This document shows, one piece after another, positions 6,359 to 12,701 of a DNA stretch of 14,220 nucleotides. This DNA is from CAZPMO01 sp964587515 (GTDB lineage Bacteria; Pseudomonadota; Alphaproteobacteria; MPNO01): contig CAZPMO010000124.1 of the NCBI GenBank assembly GCA_964587515.1, positions 1-14,220 of the forward strand. Reading direction: 5' to 3'. The notes below the pieces were generated by a model. It worked only from the letters and a program-made list of their open reading frames with translations, did not search any database and was not told where the DNA came from. Both the position numbers and the translations under genes were made by a program. How positions within the stretch are numbered: position 1 is the stretch's first letter; every line of letters begins with the position of its first letter.

Positions 6359-6874
6359 CTACGGAACAAACTGCCAGTACACAGGAGCCGGCAGAACCTT
6401 TCTAATTCCAAACCGAGGTAGCCCCTTCCCATCGATGATGATGCTGGAAAGATCTCCGAGCAAACGCGTCTTGCTTGCGATATAATTATGGCGTGTGGAA
6501 AAGAAGCTGAGATCGACGATCGTAGCGTCGATTGAATCGATTCCCGGAACTCGTACGATTCCAATATCGCCAATATCACCAGCGCGTGGTTTGCCTGCTG
6601 ACGCATTGCGAGCGATTATGAGAGCTGCGTCTTTATCAGATGCGTAAAGCGTGATCTTCCTTGAGTACCGTTTAACGTAATCGACGTTCTGAAGGAACAA
6701 CCCGCGATCAATTTCAGGCGTACCAAAGATATTGTTGATGAGTTTTATTTTCTGGCGGTCAAGCGCGACCCTTAAAATGCCGAATATGACAACGCGCGAC
6801 CCCATACTGTGACTTACAAGATGAATAACTCGTAACTCCCGGGGTAATGAACCACAGAGAACACTGAGGTTCAC
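6359..6874 (-). pseudogene. C-terminal remnant of a DUF900-type alpha/beta hydrolase
   Basis: The frame carries the nucleophile elbow SHSMGS (Ser23) after the strand RVIHLV. Later come YASDKDAALIIARNASAGKPR, RVPGIDSIDATIVDLSFFS and a His in TRHNY. This is the second half of the COG4782/DUF900 lipase-like hydrolases (acidic residue near YASDKD, His near RHNY), which are normally about 300 or more residues long. Only about 160 homologous residues remain. The first residues, MNLSVLCGS, are encoded by the CACAGAGA palindrome, so the repeat has replaced the N-terminal half. No ribosome site precedes the apparent GTG start. GC content is lower than in neighbouring genes. I judge it a non-functional fragment. 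Confidence 0.72.
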
Positions 6875-6947
6875 AGAGTTTCACAGAGAAGGGTTTTCTG
6901 TTTTTCCTCTGTGTGTCTCTGTGACCCTCTGTGTTCTCTGTGGTTCA
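6848..6947. repeat. Long palindromic CACAGAGA-type repeat (fold-back element)
   Basis: The left arm begins TGAACCACAGAGAACAC (6848-6864) and the right arm ends with its exact complement (6931-6947). Similarity continues inward to arms of about 43 bases with a 13-base loop (6891-6903). Each arm is itself built of repeated CACAGAG units. From memory, repeats of the type CCACAGAGANCACAGAG are scattered in many environmental bacterial genomes. Here the element abuts the truncated hydrolase. Confidence 0.8.
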
Positions 6948-6981
6948 CATCCTTTTCAATCGAACGCGCCCGCCGTGCCCG

Positions 6982-7057
6982 ATACGGTGACAGGTTGAGG
7001 GAGGTTTTATTGACAGCAATCGAAACTGTTAAACGGAATCGATTCCTGTCACCGTAT
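6982..7057. repeat. Inverted repeat with 13-bp perfect arms
   Basis: ATACGGTGACAGG (6982-6994) and its exact complement (7045-7057) enclose 50 bases. Just inside the right arm is the 12-bp palindrome GGAATCGATTCC (7035-7046). The layout resembles non-autonomous REP/RAYT-associated elements. It lies immediately upstream of the DUF6946-like gene and could affect its expression. Confidence 0.7.
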
Positions 7058-7096
7058 TTCAATTGCCGGCGTAGCCGCTAGGATCAAGGAGAAAAC

Positions 7097-7783
7097 ATGA
7101 CATCGCGCTGTTTCGTACCGACAAGCGGGCCGGAGTGCTGGAAGCCGCTGCTTGCAGACCCTGAGAAGCAGTGGCAACGCGGATATTCCGCCCGCACCCT
7201 CGCCCATGCATGGGAGGCCGCTGACGGCCTGCCACCAGAAATCGCGGATTTGTTCGTCGCGACACCGGAGTTGTCCGATGTCCCTCCAGAGCTTCTTGTC
7301 GCGCTCCCCGAATACAAGGTGCCGCTGCCGGGAGGCAGGCGAGAAAGCCAAAACGATGTGTTCGCCATCGTCAGCGGCGAATTAGGGCTGATGACGATGA
7401 TGGTTGAGGGAAAGGTCAACGAGGCATTCGGTCCGACCATCGGCGCTTGGTTTCAAAATCCTTCTAGCGGCAAGCGAGAGCGGCTATCCCATATCTGCGG
7501 CCTTCTCGGGTTGGAGAACGATCCCCCCGCTTCGATCAGGTATCAACTTCTCCACCGAACGGCCTCGGCGGTAATCGAGCGTGGGCGTTATAACGCCGCC
7601 GCGGCTTTGATGGTCGTTCACTCGTTCTCGCAAGAAAAGCGCTGGTATGAGGACTACGAGGCGTTCTGCGACCTGCTGGGCGTTACCGCTCGCTCGAGTT
7701 GCTTGGTGCGCCACGACTTGCCCGATCGTTACCCTCTGTACCTTGGCTGGGCGACTGGTGCGGCCGAGCACCTCGAAGCTTAA
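7097..7783 (+). CDS. DUF6946-like protein of unknown function
   Basis: The 228-residue protein starts at an ATG with AAGGAG six bases upstream. The N-terminal GPECWKPLLADPEKQWQRGY, then SARTLAHAWEAADGLPPEI, recalls proteins annotated as DUF6946; this assignment is from memory. A central segment, LGLMTMMVEGKVNEAFGPTI, contains an E-x-K pattern followed by NE, reminiscent of PD-(D/E)xK nuclease-like folds. The tail includes Trp- and Cys-containing patches (KRWYEDYEAFCDLLG, YPLYLGWATGAAE). No signal peptide or membrane segment is evident. It is intact, in contrast to both neighbours, and stands alone between palindromic repeats and the broken dioxygenase. Enzymatic activity is speculative. Confidence 0.75.
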   Translation: MTSRCFVPTSGPECWKPLLADPEKQWQRGYSARTLAHAWEAADGLPPEIADLFVATPELSDVPPELLVALPEYKVPLPGGRRESQNDVFAIVSGELGLMTMMVEGKVNEAFGPTIGAWFQNPSSGKRERLSHICGLLGLENDPPASIRYQLLHRTASAVIERGRYNAAAALMVVHSFSQEKRWYEDYEAFCDLLGVTARSSCLVRHDLPDRYPLYLGWATGAAEHLEA

Positions 7784-7890
7784 ACGGTGGGGAAAAAGGG
7801 AGTGGAATTAGTGAACATTCTACTTTTTAAAAACCCTTCCCACACCATCGCGTCCGAAGAAGGCTTGCGGCGATTCCGGAGGAGAATTCC

Positions 7891-8537
7891 ATGACGAGCA
7901 TTCATGACATGGCAAGGAACGGCCTGACGCGCCGCGCGCTCATTCTCGCGACCCCTTCGCTGTTGCTGCCGGGTGCGGCGCTGGCGGCGCTGGCCCCGAC
8001 GCCCGGCGCCGGCGAGGGTCCGTTCTACCCGGTGCGCATGCCCACCGACGATGATGCCGATCTGGTTCGCGTCGACGGCGCGGTGCGCGAGGCGGGTGGC
8101 AATATCCTGCATCTTGCCGGGCGCGTGCTGGATGCCGACGCGCGGCCCATAGCGGGCGCGCGGGTAGAAATCTGGCAGTGCGACGCAACGGCGTCTATCT
8201 GCATCCCGGCGACCGCCGGCGTGCGTCACGCGACACGGGCTTCCAGGGCTTCGGTCACGCAAAGGCCGACGCCGCCGGGCGCTTCGCCTTCCGCACCATC
8301 GTGCCGGTTCCCTATCCCGGGCGCACGCCGCATATCCACGTCAAGGTTCTGGGTGGACGACGCGAACTGCTCACCACCCAGATCTACCGCGCCGGCCATC
8401 CCCAGAACCCGTCCGACTTTCTGTTTCGTCGCCTTGCGCGGGATGAGCAGCGCCGCGTCTCGATGACCGTCAGACCGCGCGCCTCATCCGCCGGCCCCGC
8501 CTTCGAAACCGAAATCGACCTGGTTATCGGGGGTTAG
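7891..8537 (+). pseudogene. Secreted intradiol ring-cleavage dioxygenase (PcaH-like), frameshifted
   Basis: The family cleaves catechol-type rings between the two hydroxyls using Fe(III). The start at 7891 has GGAGGAG seven bases upstream. Residues 1-33 form a twin-arginine-like signal (LTRRALILATPSLLLPG, then ALAAL), so export is expected. The core follows: EGPFYPV, then GRVLDADARPIAGARVEIWQ. After WQCDA the frame changes, and NGVYLHPGD, DTGFQGFGHAKADAAGRFAF, VPYPGRTPHIHVKV and the C-terminus to 8537 lie one frame over. The four iron ligands expected (Tyr in GVYLH, Tyr in VPYPG, and both His of HIH) are all encoded. Restoring one base near 8186-8187 (GACGC|AACGGC) gives 215 residues. A sequencing error and a true recent mutation cannot be told apart here. 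Confidence 0.88.
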
Positions 8538-8555
8538 AAAGCGGGCAGAAAAGGG

Positions 8556-8728
8556 GTCAGGTCTCACATTCCAACATCGTCCGATCGTGCAGTGATCACG
8601 TCATGGCGCGCGCCTATCTCGGCGGCGTGTATACGATGGAGGAAATCGTGGCCCATTACGACGTGCACTACACGCGCCGTCCGCAAGTGCGAGACCGGCG
8701 ACGTGAATGTTGGAATGTGAGACCTGAC
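8556..8728. mobile_element. RAYT-associated element remnant with 22-bp terminal inverted repeats
   Basis: Perfect 22-bp inverted repeats, 8556-8577 and 8707-8728 (core AGGTCTCACATTCCAAC), bound a 173-bp unit. Inside is the C-terminal tail of a REP-associated tyrosine transposase. The internal deletion leaves a non-autonomous element that depends on a transposase elsewhere. It sits 18 bases after the dioxygenase stop codon. Confidence 0.75.
8603..8720 (+). pseudogene. C-terminal fragment of a REP-associated tyrosine transposase (RAYT)
   Basis: MARAYLGGVYTMEEIVAHYDVHYT matches the helix-turn-helix tail of RAYT proteins (AY..G.YT..EI..H..VHY). After HYT the frame appears shifted by one base; the alternative frame reads AVRKCETGDVNVGM and stops inside the right terminal repeat. 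The catalytic HUH domain is missing, so it cannot be active. Confidence 0.65.
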
Positions 8729-8899
8729 GCCATTTTGTGTTCACCGAATGTCCGAAGCTGAGTGTGAAACAGACGAAGGTTTCGGCCCGGACGAAGGTGT
8801 GAACCAATTCATCGCAAGGATTCCCGCCCACTATGATAGCGGCTTGGGACCGAACGTTTCTTTATGACTTCGCGGACGACCATGCGGCGCGGCCGCGCC

Positions 8900-9694
8900 T
8901 CATGCCGCCTCCGCTTTCTTAAAATCGAATTTGATAGGTTCGATATCGCCCGCCTTGATCGCAGCCACGCGTTCCGCCGACAGGGGATAACTGAACTGCC
9001 CGTTCCGCATATCGATGCGCATCCCCGCCAACTCGACCGAAAGCTCGGTCATCAGCGACCAGTCATCGTCGGACAGGTCTTCCTTATCGAGACCGACGAT
9101 ACCTTTACACATATGGCCGAACTCATCTTCGTAGACCAGCGATGCGGCGCGGGCGATCAGATCGTCCACCCCGCCCTTTCCGGCAAGCTTCATGCCCTCG
9201 GAGAAAAGCGTGCAATACCCACCCTCCGTGAAGAAGCAGGCGCGTTCGCCGAGGGCCCCGTGCCGCGCCTCGATCTGCGCCCGCCGGTCCCGGAGCGCCA
9301 AATTCTCAGGCCAGTCGGGCACGTCCTTCAGCCGCGACGGGCTGAGCCGGGGCTCGCCTTTCTCGCGGATCGCGTCGTAGGCGTTGGCATAAGCGCAATA
9401 GTGGGAGAACTCCTCGTAGATCCCTTCCATCCGCTCCAGTATCTCCTCGCGCGGCACCTCGGTATCGATCTTGGGGAACACGGTCAGCAGATCCTCGACA
9501 GGCCCGAGGTAAAGACCCCGCTGGTCGCCGAGCGGCGTGTCCCAGACCTCCTTGCGGGATTGACGCAGCAACCACAGCCGATCGGTTGCGGGATTACGGA
9601 CGGGCGATGTCCAGTAGGTATGGAAAACCTCCGCCTCGCCGGCGAACAGGGGGGCCACAGCTTCGACGAGGCTGGTCAGTTGGGGGCTTGGCAT
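8900..9694 (-). CDS. Putative ferritin-like (diiron-type) protein
   Basis: The 264-residue protein starts at the ATG at 9694, supported by GAGGAA seven bases upstream; the longer frame to 9850 reads into a cyclase remnant. The sequence is predicted to be mostly helical. Two ExxH motifs stand out: EEFSH (Glu95-His98) inside EGIYEEFSHYCAYANAYDAI, and EDEFGH (Glu191-His194) inside LVYEDEFGHMCKGIVGL. A Glu in FFTEGGY (157) lies in the helix before the second motif. A four-helix diiron site of the ferritin/monooxygenase superfamily is the natural reading, but I do not recognise the subfamily. There is no signal peptide. It is co-directional with the amidohydrolase, from which it is separated by the adenylate cyclase stub. 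Confidence 0.7.
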   Translation of the reverse strand: MPSPQLTSLVEAVAPLFAGEAEVFHTYWTSPVRNPATDRLWLLRQSRKEVWDTPLGDQRGLYLGPVEDLLTVFPKIDTEVPREEILERMEGIYEEFSHYCAYANAYDAIREKGEPRLSPSRLKDVPDWPENLALRDRRAQIEARHGALGERACFFTEGGYCTLFSEGMKLAGKGGVDDLIARAASLVYEDEFGHMCKGIVGLDKEDLSDDDWSLMTELSVELAGMRIDMRNGQFSYPLSAERVAAIKAGDIEPIKFDFKKAEAA

Positions 9695-9713
9695 GAAGAT
9701 TTCCTCAATTTTG

Positions 9714-9926
9714 CTACGCCCAATTTGCGAGGCCCTTGATGGGCCGTGCAAGTCTTTCGTGGCTTGCCCCACCGCGCATTCCTCGGTCACCATGATCGCG
9801 GGGGCCTGCGTGACGATGCAACCGGGCGAGCATCCCCCTTTCATCGGCATCCATCAGCCGACAATAGCCGACCACATCGGCGGCCAGGATCGCCGCTAAC
9901 CTTCTCTGGACGCGTTCTTCGGCCAT
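9714..9926 (-). pseudogene. N-terminal stub of a class III adenylate/guanylate cyclase
   Basis: The first residues, AEERVQRRLAAILAADVVGY, then RLMDADERGMLARL, match the start of the catalytic domain of CHD-type nucleotide cyclases widespread in alphaproteobacteria. It includes the first metal-binding Asp (AADVVGY). After about 35 residues similarity stops and the frame runs through unrelated sequence into the region before the ferritin-like gene. GGGAG lies about 12 bases before the ATG at 9926. The rest of the cyclase is absent, so this is a truncated remnant. Confidence 0.68.
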
Positions 9927-9990
9927 GTGGCGGTTTCTCCCAGACGCGCGTTAGGAGAGAAATTCCATTACAGCGAGCGCGCCAATTCCC

Positions 9991-11439
9991 TCACTCCGCC
10001 GCGCTGGCTGTGTTTTGCGTTTTGAATTTCTCGACCGCGTCCTCGACGACCGTTCCTTTGAAGAAATCCGGGTTCATACCCGTGTGCATTTCGACGACAT
10101 TGTCGAAAACGAAATCCTGGAAATCGTCGTCGCCAATATAGCCGTCATCGACCAGCTCATAGGCCTCCACCATCACCTTGGTCATGTCGGGAACGTCCCA
10201 GTGACCGATGTCGGAGCCCAGGATGGCTTTTAGCTTGATTCCGTATTCGTTGAACTTCGGATCGAACCCGACCGCGGTCATTCGGTCATCGGCTTCCGAT
10301 CCAAAATAGAAATTATTGGCGAAGATATCGCGAATATCCTCCGGCGTTTTGAGGCCCGCGGGCCCAAAGTCGTCCAAATCTTCCGGTGTCAAATCCGTGG
10401 GCGACCCCGTGGCGTCGCTTTGATGCGGCCGGGAACGAATCCGTTCCGGCGTGAGATAGGAATTACCGTACTTTTCGAACATCTCGATCAGCAGGTCCAC
10501 ATCAAGCGCCGCCGGGTCCAGCGTTTCGCGAAGCGCGGTAAGATTTCGTTTTTCCCAATATTCGAACAGGTTGTTGTAGAGTTGCGCGGCCCAGCTTGTG
10601 CCGCCTTCGAGAAAGGCGAATTTGAGGCTGGGAAAACGCTTCGGCACTCCCCCGAACAACAGCGAACGGCAAAAATAGTCGCTACCCGCGCTGAAACTCC
10701 CCAAGGAATTAAAGACGTAGTTGTAGTTCGAACCGTGGGTGGAAGCATATCCACGGTGAGCATTGTGGCAGGTCGGCGCAACGCCAAGTTCCACGCATTT
10801 CGCCCAAACCGGATCATAGGCGTCACCCACATCCATGGCCGGCGAACTGATCCCCATTGAATAGCGTGAGAGTTCCGGCGCCGTTTCGGCCACTTCCTCG
10901 GGAGGTCGACGGATCATGCAATTCATTACGATCGCCTTCAGCCCAAGCTCGCCGACGGCGAAGTCCAATTCCGCAACGGCTTCTTCCGGCGTATGCGTCG
11001 GGATCAGCGCCACAGGGGCCAGCCGGTCCGAAAGGCCCTGGAACATGTCCGCGTACAACATGTTCATGGCGCGGTAGACGACGATGCGAAGTTCATCGTC
11101 GGAGATACCCAGAACATTGAGCGCGAATGTTCCATAGACGACGGCGAAATCAATTCCAGCGTCATCCAGTCGGGAATACATGAGTTTCGGCAACATCGCA
11201 GTGGCCCGATCGATAGTGGCGCGGCCGGAATTGCCGATCCACACCGCGGTCCTCCGCTGATCGGGTTGGTTCGGCCGCAACGTCTTTTCAAAACGCTCCG
11301 CCAGTTTGGACCCGCCTACCTGTTTGACGAAATCGAGTACGGCGTATGTGGACTCGATCATATGACCGTCTGCGTCCACTACAGGGTGGTCGAGTTTCGC
11401 GCGAATATCCGCTCCCGTTAGTTTGCTGTCGCCGGTCAT
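9991..11439 (-). CDS. Amidohydrolase family protein (amidohydrolase 2 / ACMSD-like)
   Basis: These metal-dependent TIM-barrel enzymes hydrolyse or decarboxylate small carboxylates and aromatics. I choose the ATG at 11439 (482 residues) over 11478 because AAGGGAA lies a suitable distance upstream. The first metal motif is VVDADGHMIE (Asp22, Asp24, His26, Glu29), the HxxE variant of the superfamily. Then come RLDDAGIDFAVVYGT, the barrel strands with LAPVALIPTHTPEEAV and APTCHNAHRG (metal or substrate His), KFAFLEGGTSWA, and near the end GSDIGHWDVPD with the catalytic-type Asp. The C-terminal FDNVVEMHTGMNPDFF is typical of this subgroup. The gene is intact. Its promoter is probably at 11498-11525. 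The substrate is unknown; the neighbourhood (cyclase family, TRAP, DUF4242) suggests a catabolic role. Confidence 0.88.
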   Translation of the reverse strand: MTGDSKLTGADIRAKLDHPVVDADGHMIESTYAVLDFVKQVGGSKLAERFEKTLRPNQPDQRRTAVWIGNSGRATIDRATAMLPKLMYSRLDDAGIDFAVVYGTFALNVLGISDDELRIVVYRAMNMLYADMFQGLSDRLAPVALIPTHTPEEAVAELDFAVGELGLKAIVMNCMIRRPPEEVAETAPELSRYSMGISSPAMDVGDAYDPVWAKCVELGVAPTCHNAHRGYASTHGSNYNYVFNSLGSFSAGSDYFCRSLLFGGVPKRFPSLKFAFLEGGTSWAAQLYNNLFEYWEKRNLTALRETLDPAALDVDLLIEMFEKYGNSYLTPERIRSRPHQSDATGSPTDLTPEDLDDFGPAGLKTPEDIRDIFANNFYFGSEADDRMTAVGFDPKFNEYGIKLKAILGSDIGHWDVPDMTKVMVEAYELVDDGYIGDDDFQDFVFDNVVEMHTGMNPDFFKGTVVEDAVEKFKTQNTASAAE

Positions 11440-11497
11440 GGTTGCCCGTTCCCTTCTGCTCTGTTTCTCCAGAGTCAAACGCCAAGTTTATGGGCAT

Positions 11498-11525
11498 ATT
11501 GTAGAAGAAGTTACCTCGGAGGCAA
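11498..11525 (-). promoter_or_regulatory. Candidate sigma-70-type promoter of the amidohydrolase gene
   Basis: On the minus strand a -35 TTGCCT (11520-11525) and a -10 TACAAT (11498-11503) are 16 bases apart. Transcription would begin near 11491, about 50 bases before the chosen start codon at 11439. Confidence 0.45.
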
Positions 11526-11614
11526 TCTATTGTACGAAACGGGAAGTGTTCGCTTCCGCGCACAAGTGGCTGTCGCCGACAATTTCCAGAATGTCCGCTG
11601 CTGCAAGTCTGGGA

Positions 11615-11669
11615 CCGTAACCGAAACTGTCGAACCAGGTTACGGGTTTCGGTTCCTATTATCGTAACC
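11615..11669. repeat. Overlapping inverted repeats able to form alternative hairpins
   Basis: CCGTAACC (11615-11622) pairs with GGTTACGG (11638-11645). AACCGAAAC (11619-11627) pairs with GTTTCGGTT (11646-11654). GGTTAC (11638-11643) can instead pair with GTAACC at 11664-11669. The stems share bases and are mutually exclusive. Confidence 0.6.
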
Positions 11670-11694
11670 CCGGCTGGCGCCACGGCGCCATGAG

Positions 11695-11722
11695 AAAAGG
11701 CAGCCCCGAAGGACCGCCTTTT
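11695..11722 (-). terminator. Hairpin terminator after the DUF4242 gene
   Basis: AAAAGGC (11695-11701) pairs with GCCTTTT (11716-11722). The top of the hairpin is capped on the minus strand by CC-TTCG-GG, a stable UUCG tetraloop, with two internal mismatches. It lies about 47 bases beyond the DUF4242 stop, between that gene and the amidohydrolase. Confidence 0.5.
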
Positions 11723-11768
11723 TGATGTCGGACCGTCATGGGCGCAATTCACATGACGGATGGCATGA

Positions 11769-12032
11769 CTACGGCGTGAGATCGAGAGCCTCGACGATGG
11801 TGTCGTAAGGCAGGCCCGCCTCGTCGTTGAGGCGCTTTACGTCCGTGTCGGAATTCGCTTCGAACAGGCACATGCAACGGCCGTCGTCCGGCGCGAAGGT
11901 CGTGCGGATATATCTCACATCCGTTCCGTCGGCCGTCATATCGTTCGCCTTTTCGATGGCCGCTTTTTGCGCGCCGCCTAGATCCTCCATGCTGATGCCC
12001 TTGAGACTGCGTTCGACCATATAGACAGACAT
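11769..12032 (-). CDS. DUF4242 domain-containing protein (SCO4226-like)
   Basis: The 87-residue protein reads MSVYMVERSLKGISMEDLGG, then ANDMTADGTDVRYIRTTFAPDDGRCMCLFEA, DVKRLNDEAGLPYDTI. This is the small ferredoxin-like alpha/beta DUF4242 fold; the founding member SCO4226 is reported as a nickel-binding protein. The Cys-x-Cys in GRCMCLFEA is at a conserved position. I prefer the ATG at 12032, which has AAGGAG eight bases upstream; the GTG at 12041 overlaps that site. The gene is divergent from the aminotransferase remnant, with paired repeats between them, and is followed by a hairpin terminator. Its exact role is unknown. Confidence 0.82.
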   Translation of the reverse strand: MSVYMVERSLKGISMEDLGGAQKAAIEKANDMTADGTDVRYIRTTFAPDDGRCMCLFEANSDTDVKRLNDEAGLPYDTIVEALDLTP

Positions 12033-12105
12033 GTCATTCACTCCTTGTGTGGTGGAAGCGGAATTATTGAACCGCGGGGGAGCGCGTAAGAGAACGACCG
12101 TTTTC

Positions 12106-12159
12106 TTATGGATCGATAAGCGCCGATTATTGGTGAGTCGGTGGTTTATGGATCGATAA
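12106..12159. repeat. Paired 14-bp direct repeat with internal dyad (operator-like)
   Basis: TTATGGATCGATAA occurs at 12106-12119 and again at 12146-12159, 40 bases apart (about four helical turns). Each copy is a near-palindrome of the form TTAT-S-GATC-S-ATAA. The pair lies in the divergent intergenic region between the DUF4242 gene and the aminotransferase fragment, where a dimeric repressor could bind both. Confidence 0.6.
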
Positions 12160-12169
12160 CCCGAGGAGC

Positions 12170-12595
12170 GTGCCGTTGATGCTGGACATCGATGGCAATG
12201 TCGCCGAGTCGCTGATCACCAATTTTTTCTTCGTCTCCGACGGCCGGGTCTGCACGCCGACAAACAAGAACGTGCTGGGCGGGATTACCAGGAGTAACGT
12301 CCTCTCGCTGACGAGAAAGCTGGGGCTCGAATTGGTGGAAGGAGACTTCACGCCGTACGACGTCTACAACGCCGACGAGGCTTTCCTCACCGGGACGAGT
12401 GGCTCGATCGAGCCTGTGCGAGACCTCAACGGGGTGGCCATCGGCGATGCGATACCCGGCCCTGTTACCGGTCGGCTGATGACGGAGTGGAACGAGCTCG
12501 TTGGGATCGACGTCGTCGCGCAGGCGCTACGCCACCTCGCGGGAGAGGAGAGCGAGCGGTTGCTCATGAAGTGGGAGAACAGGGAGACCGCGTGA
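12170..12595 (+). pseudogene. C-terminal half of a class IV (branched-chain-type) aminotransferase
   Basis: The frame reads MLDIDGNVAESLITNFFFVS, then TPTNKNVLGGITRSNVLSL, ADEAFLTGTSGSIEPV and GPVTGRLMTEW. These are the PLP-phosphate and cofactor-binding signatures of the C-terminal domain of class IV aminotransferases (ilvE/dat group). Family members have about 270-300 residues; only about 140 are here. The N-terminal domain, including most of the active-site entrance, and the catalytic Lys segment are absent; an in-frame stop lies at 12134. A GTG at 12170 or ATG at 12179 after GAGGAG could start a short product, but it could not be an active enzyme. Codon use is like that of its neighbours. 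The cyclase gene starts 106 bases downstream. Confidence 0.72.
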
Positions 12596-12701
12596 CGGAG
12601 CTTTTTCGGAAGCTCTACGGTCTAGTTCCGGCCCGATGCCGGATTGCACGGCCATGGGAATCCGTCGATAATTTTGAGCTCAGCACCAGGGAGGAATATC
12701 C

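Larger units (their letters stand above)
11440..11768. other. Intergenic region between the amidohydrolase and DUF4242 genes
   Basis: This 329-bp region has no gene that I can support on either strand. It holds the candidate amidohydrolase promoter, the overlapping inverted repeats at 11615-11669 and the hairpin terminator at 11695-11722. Confidence 0.6.

Noticed and set aside
6848..7057. Repeat-rich segment considered as a CRISPR array.
   Set aside because: The repeats are inverted and degenerate with no regular direct repeats or unique equal-length spacers, and no cas genes are present.
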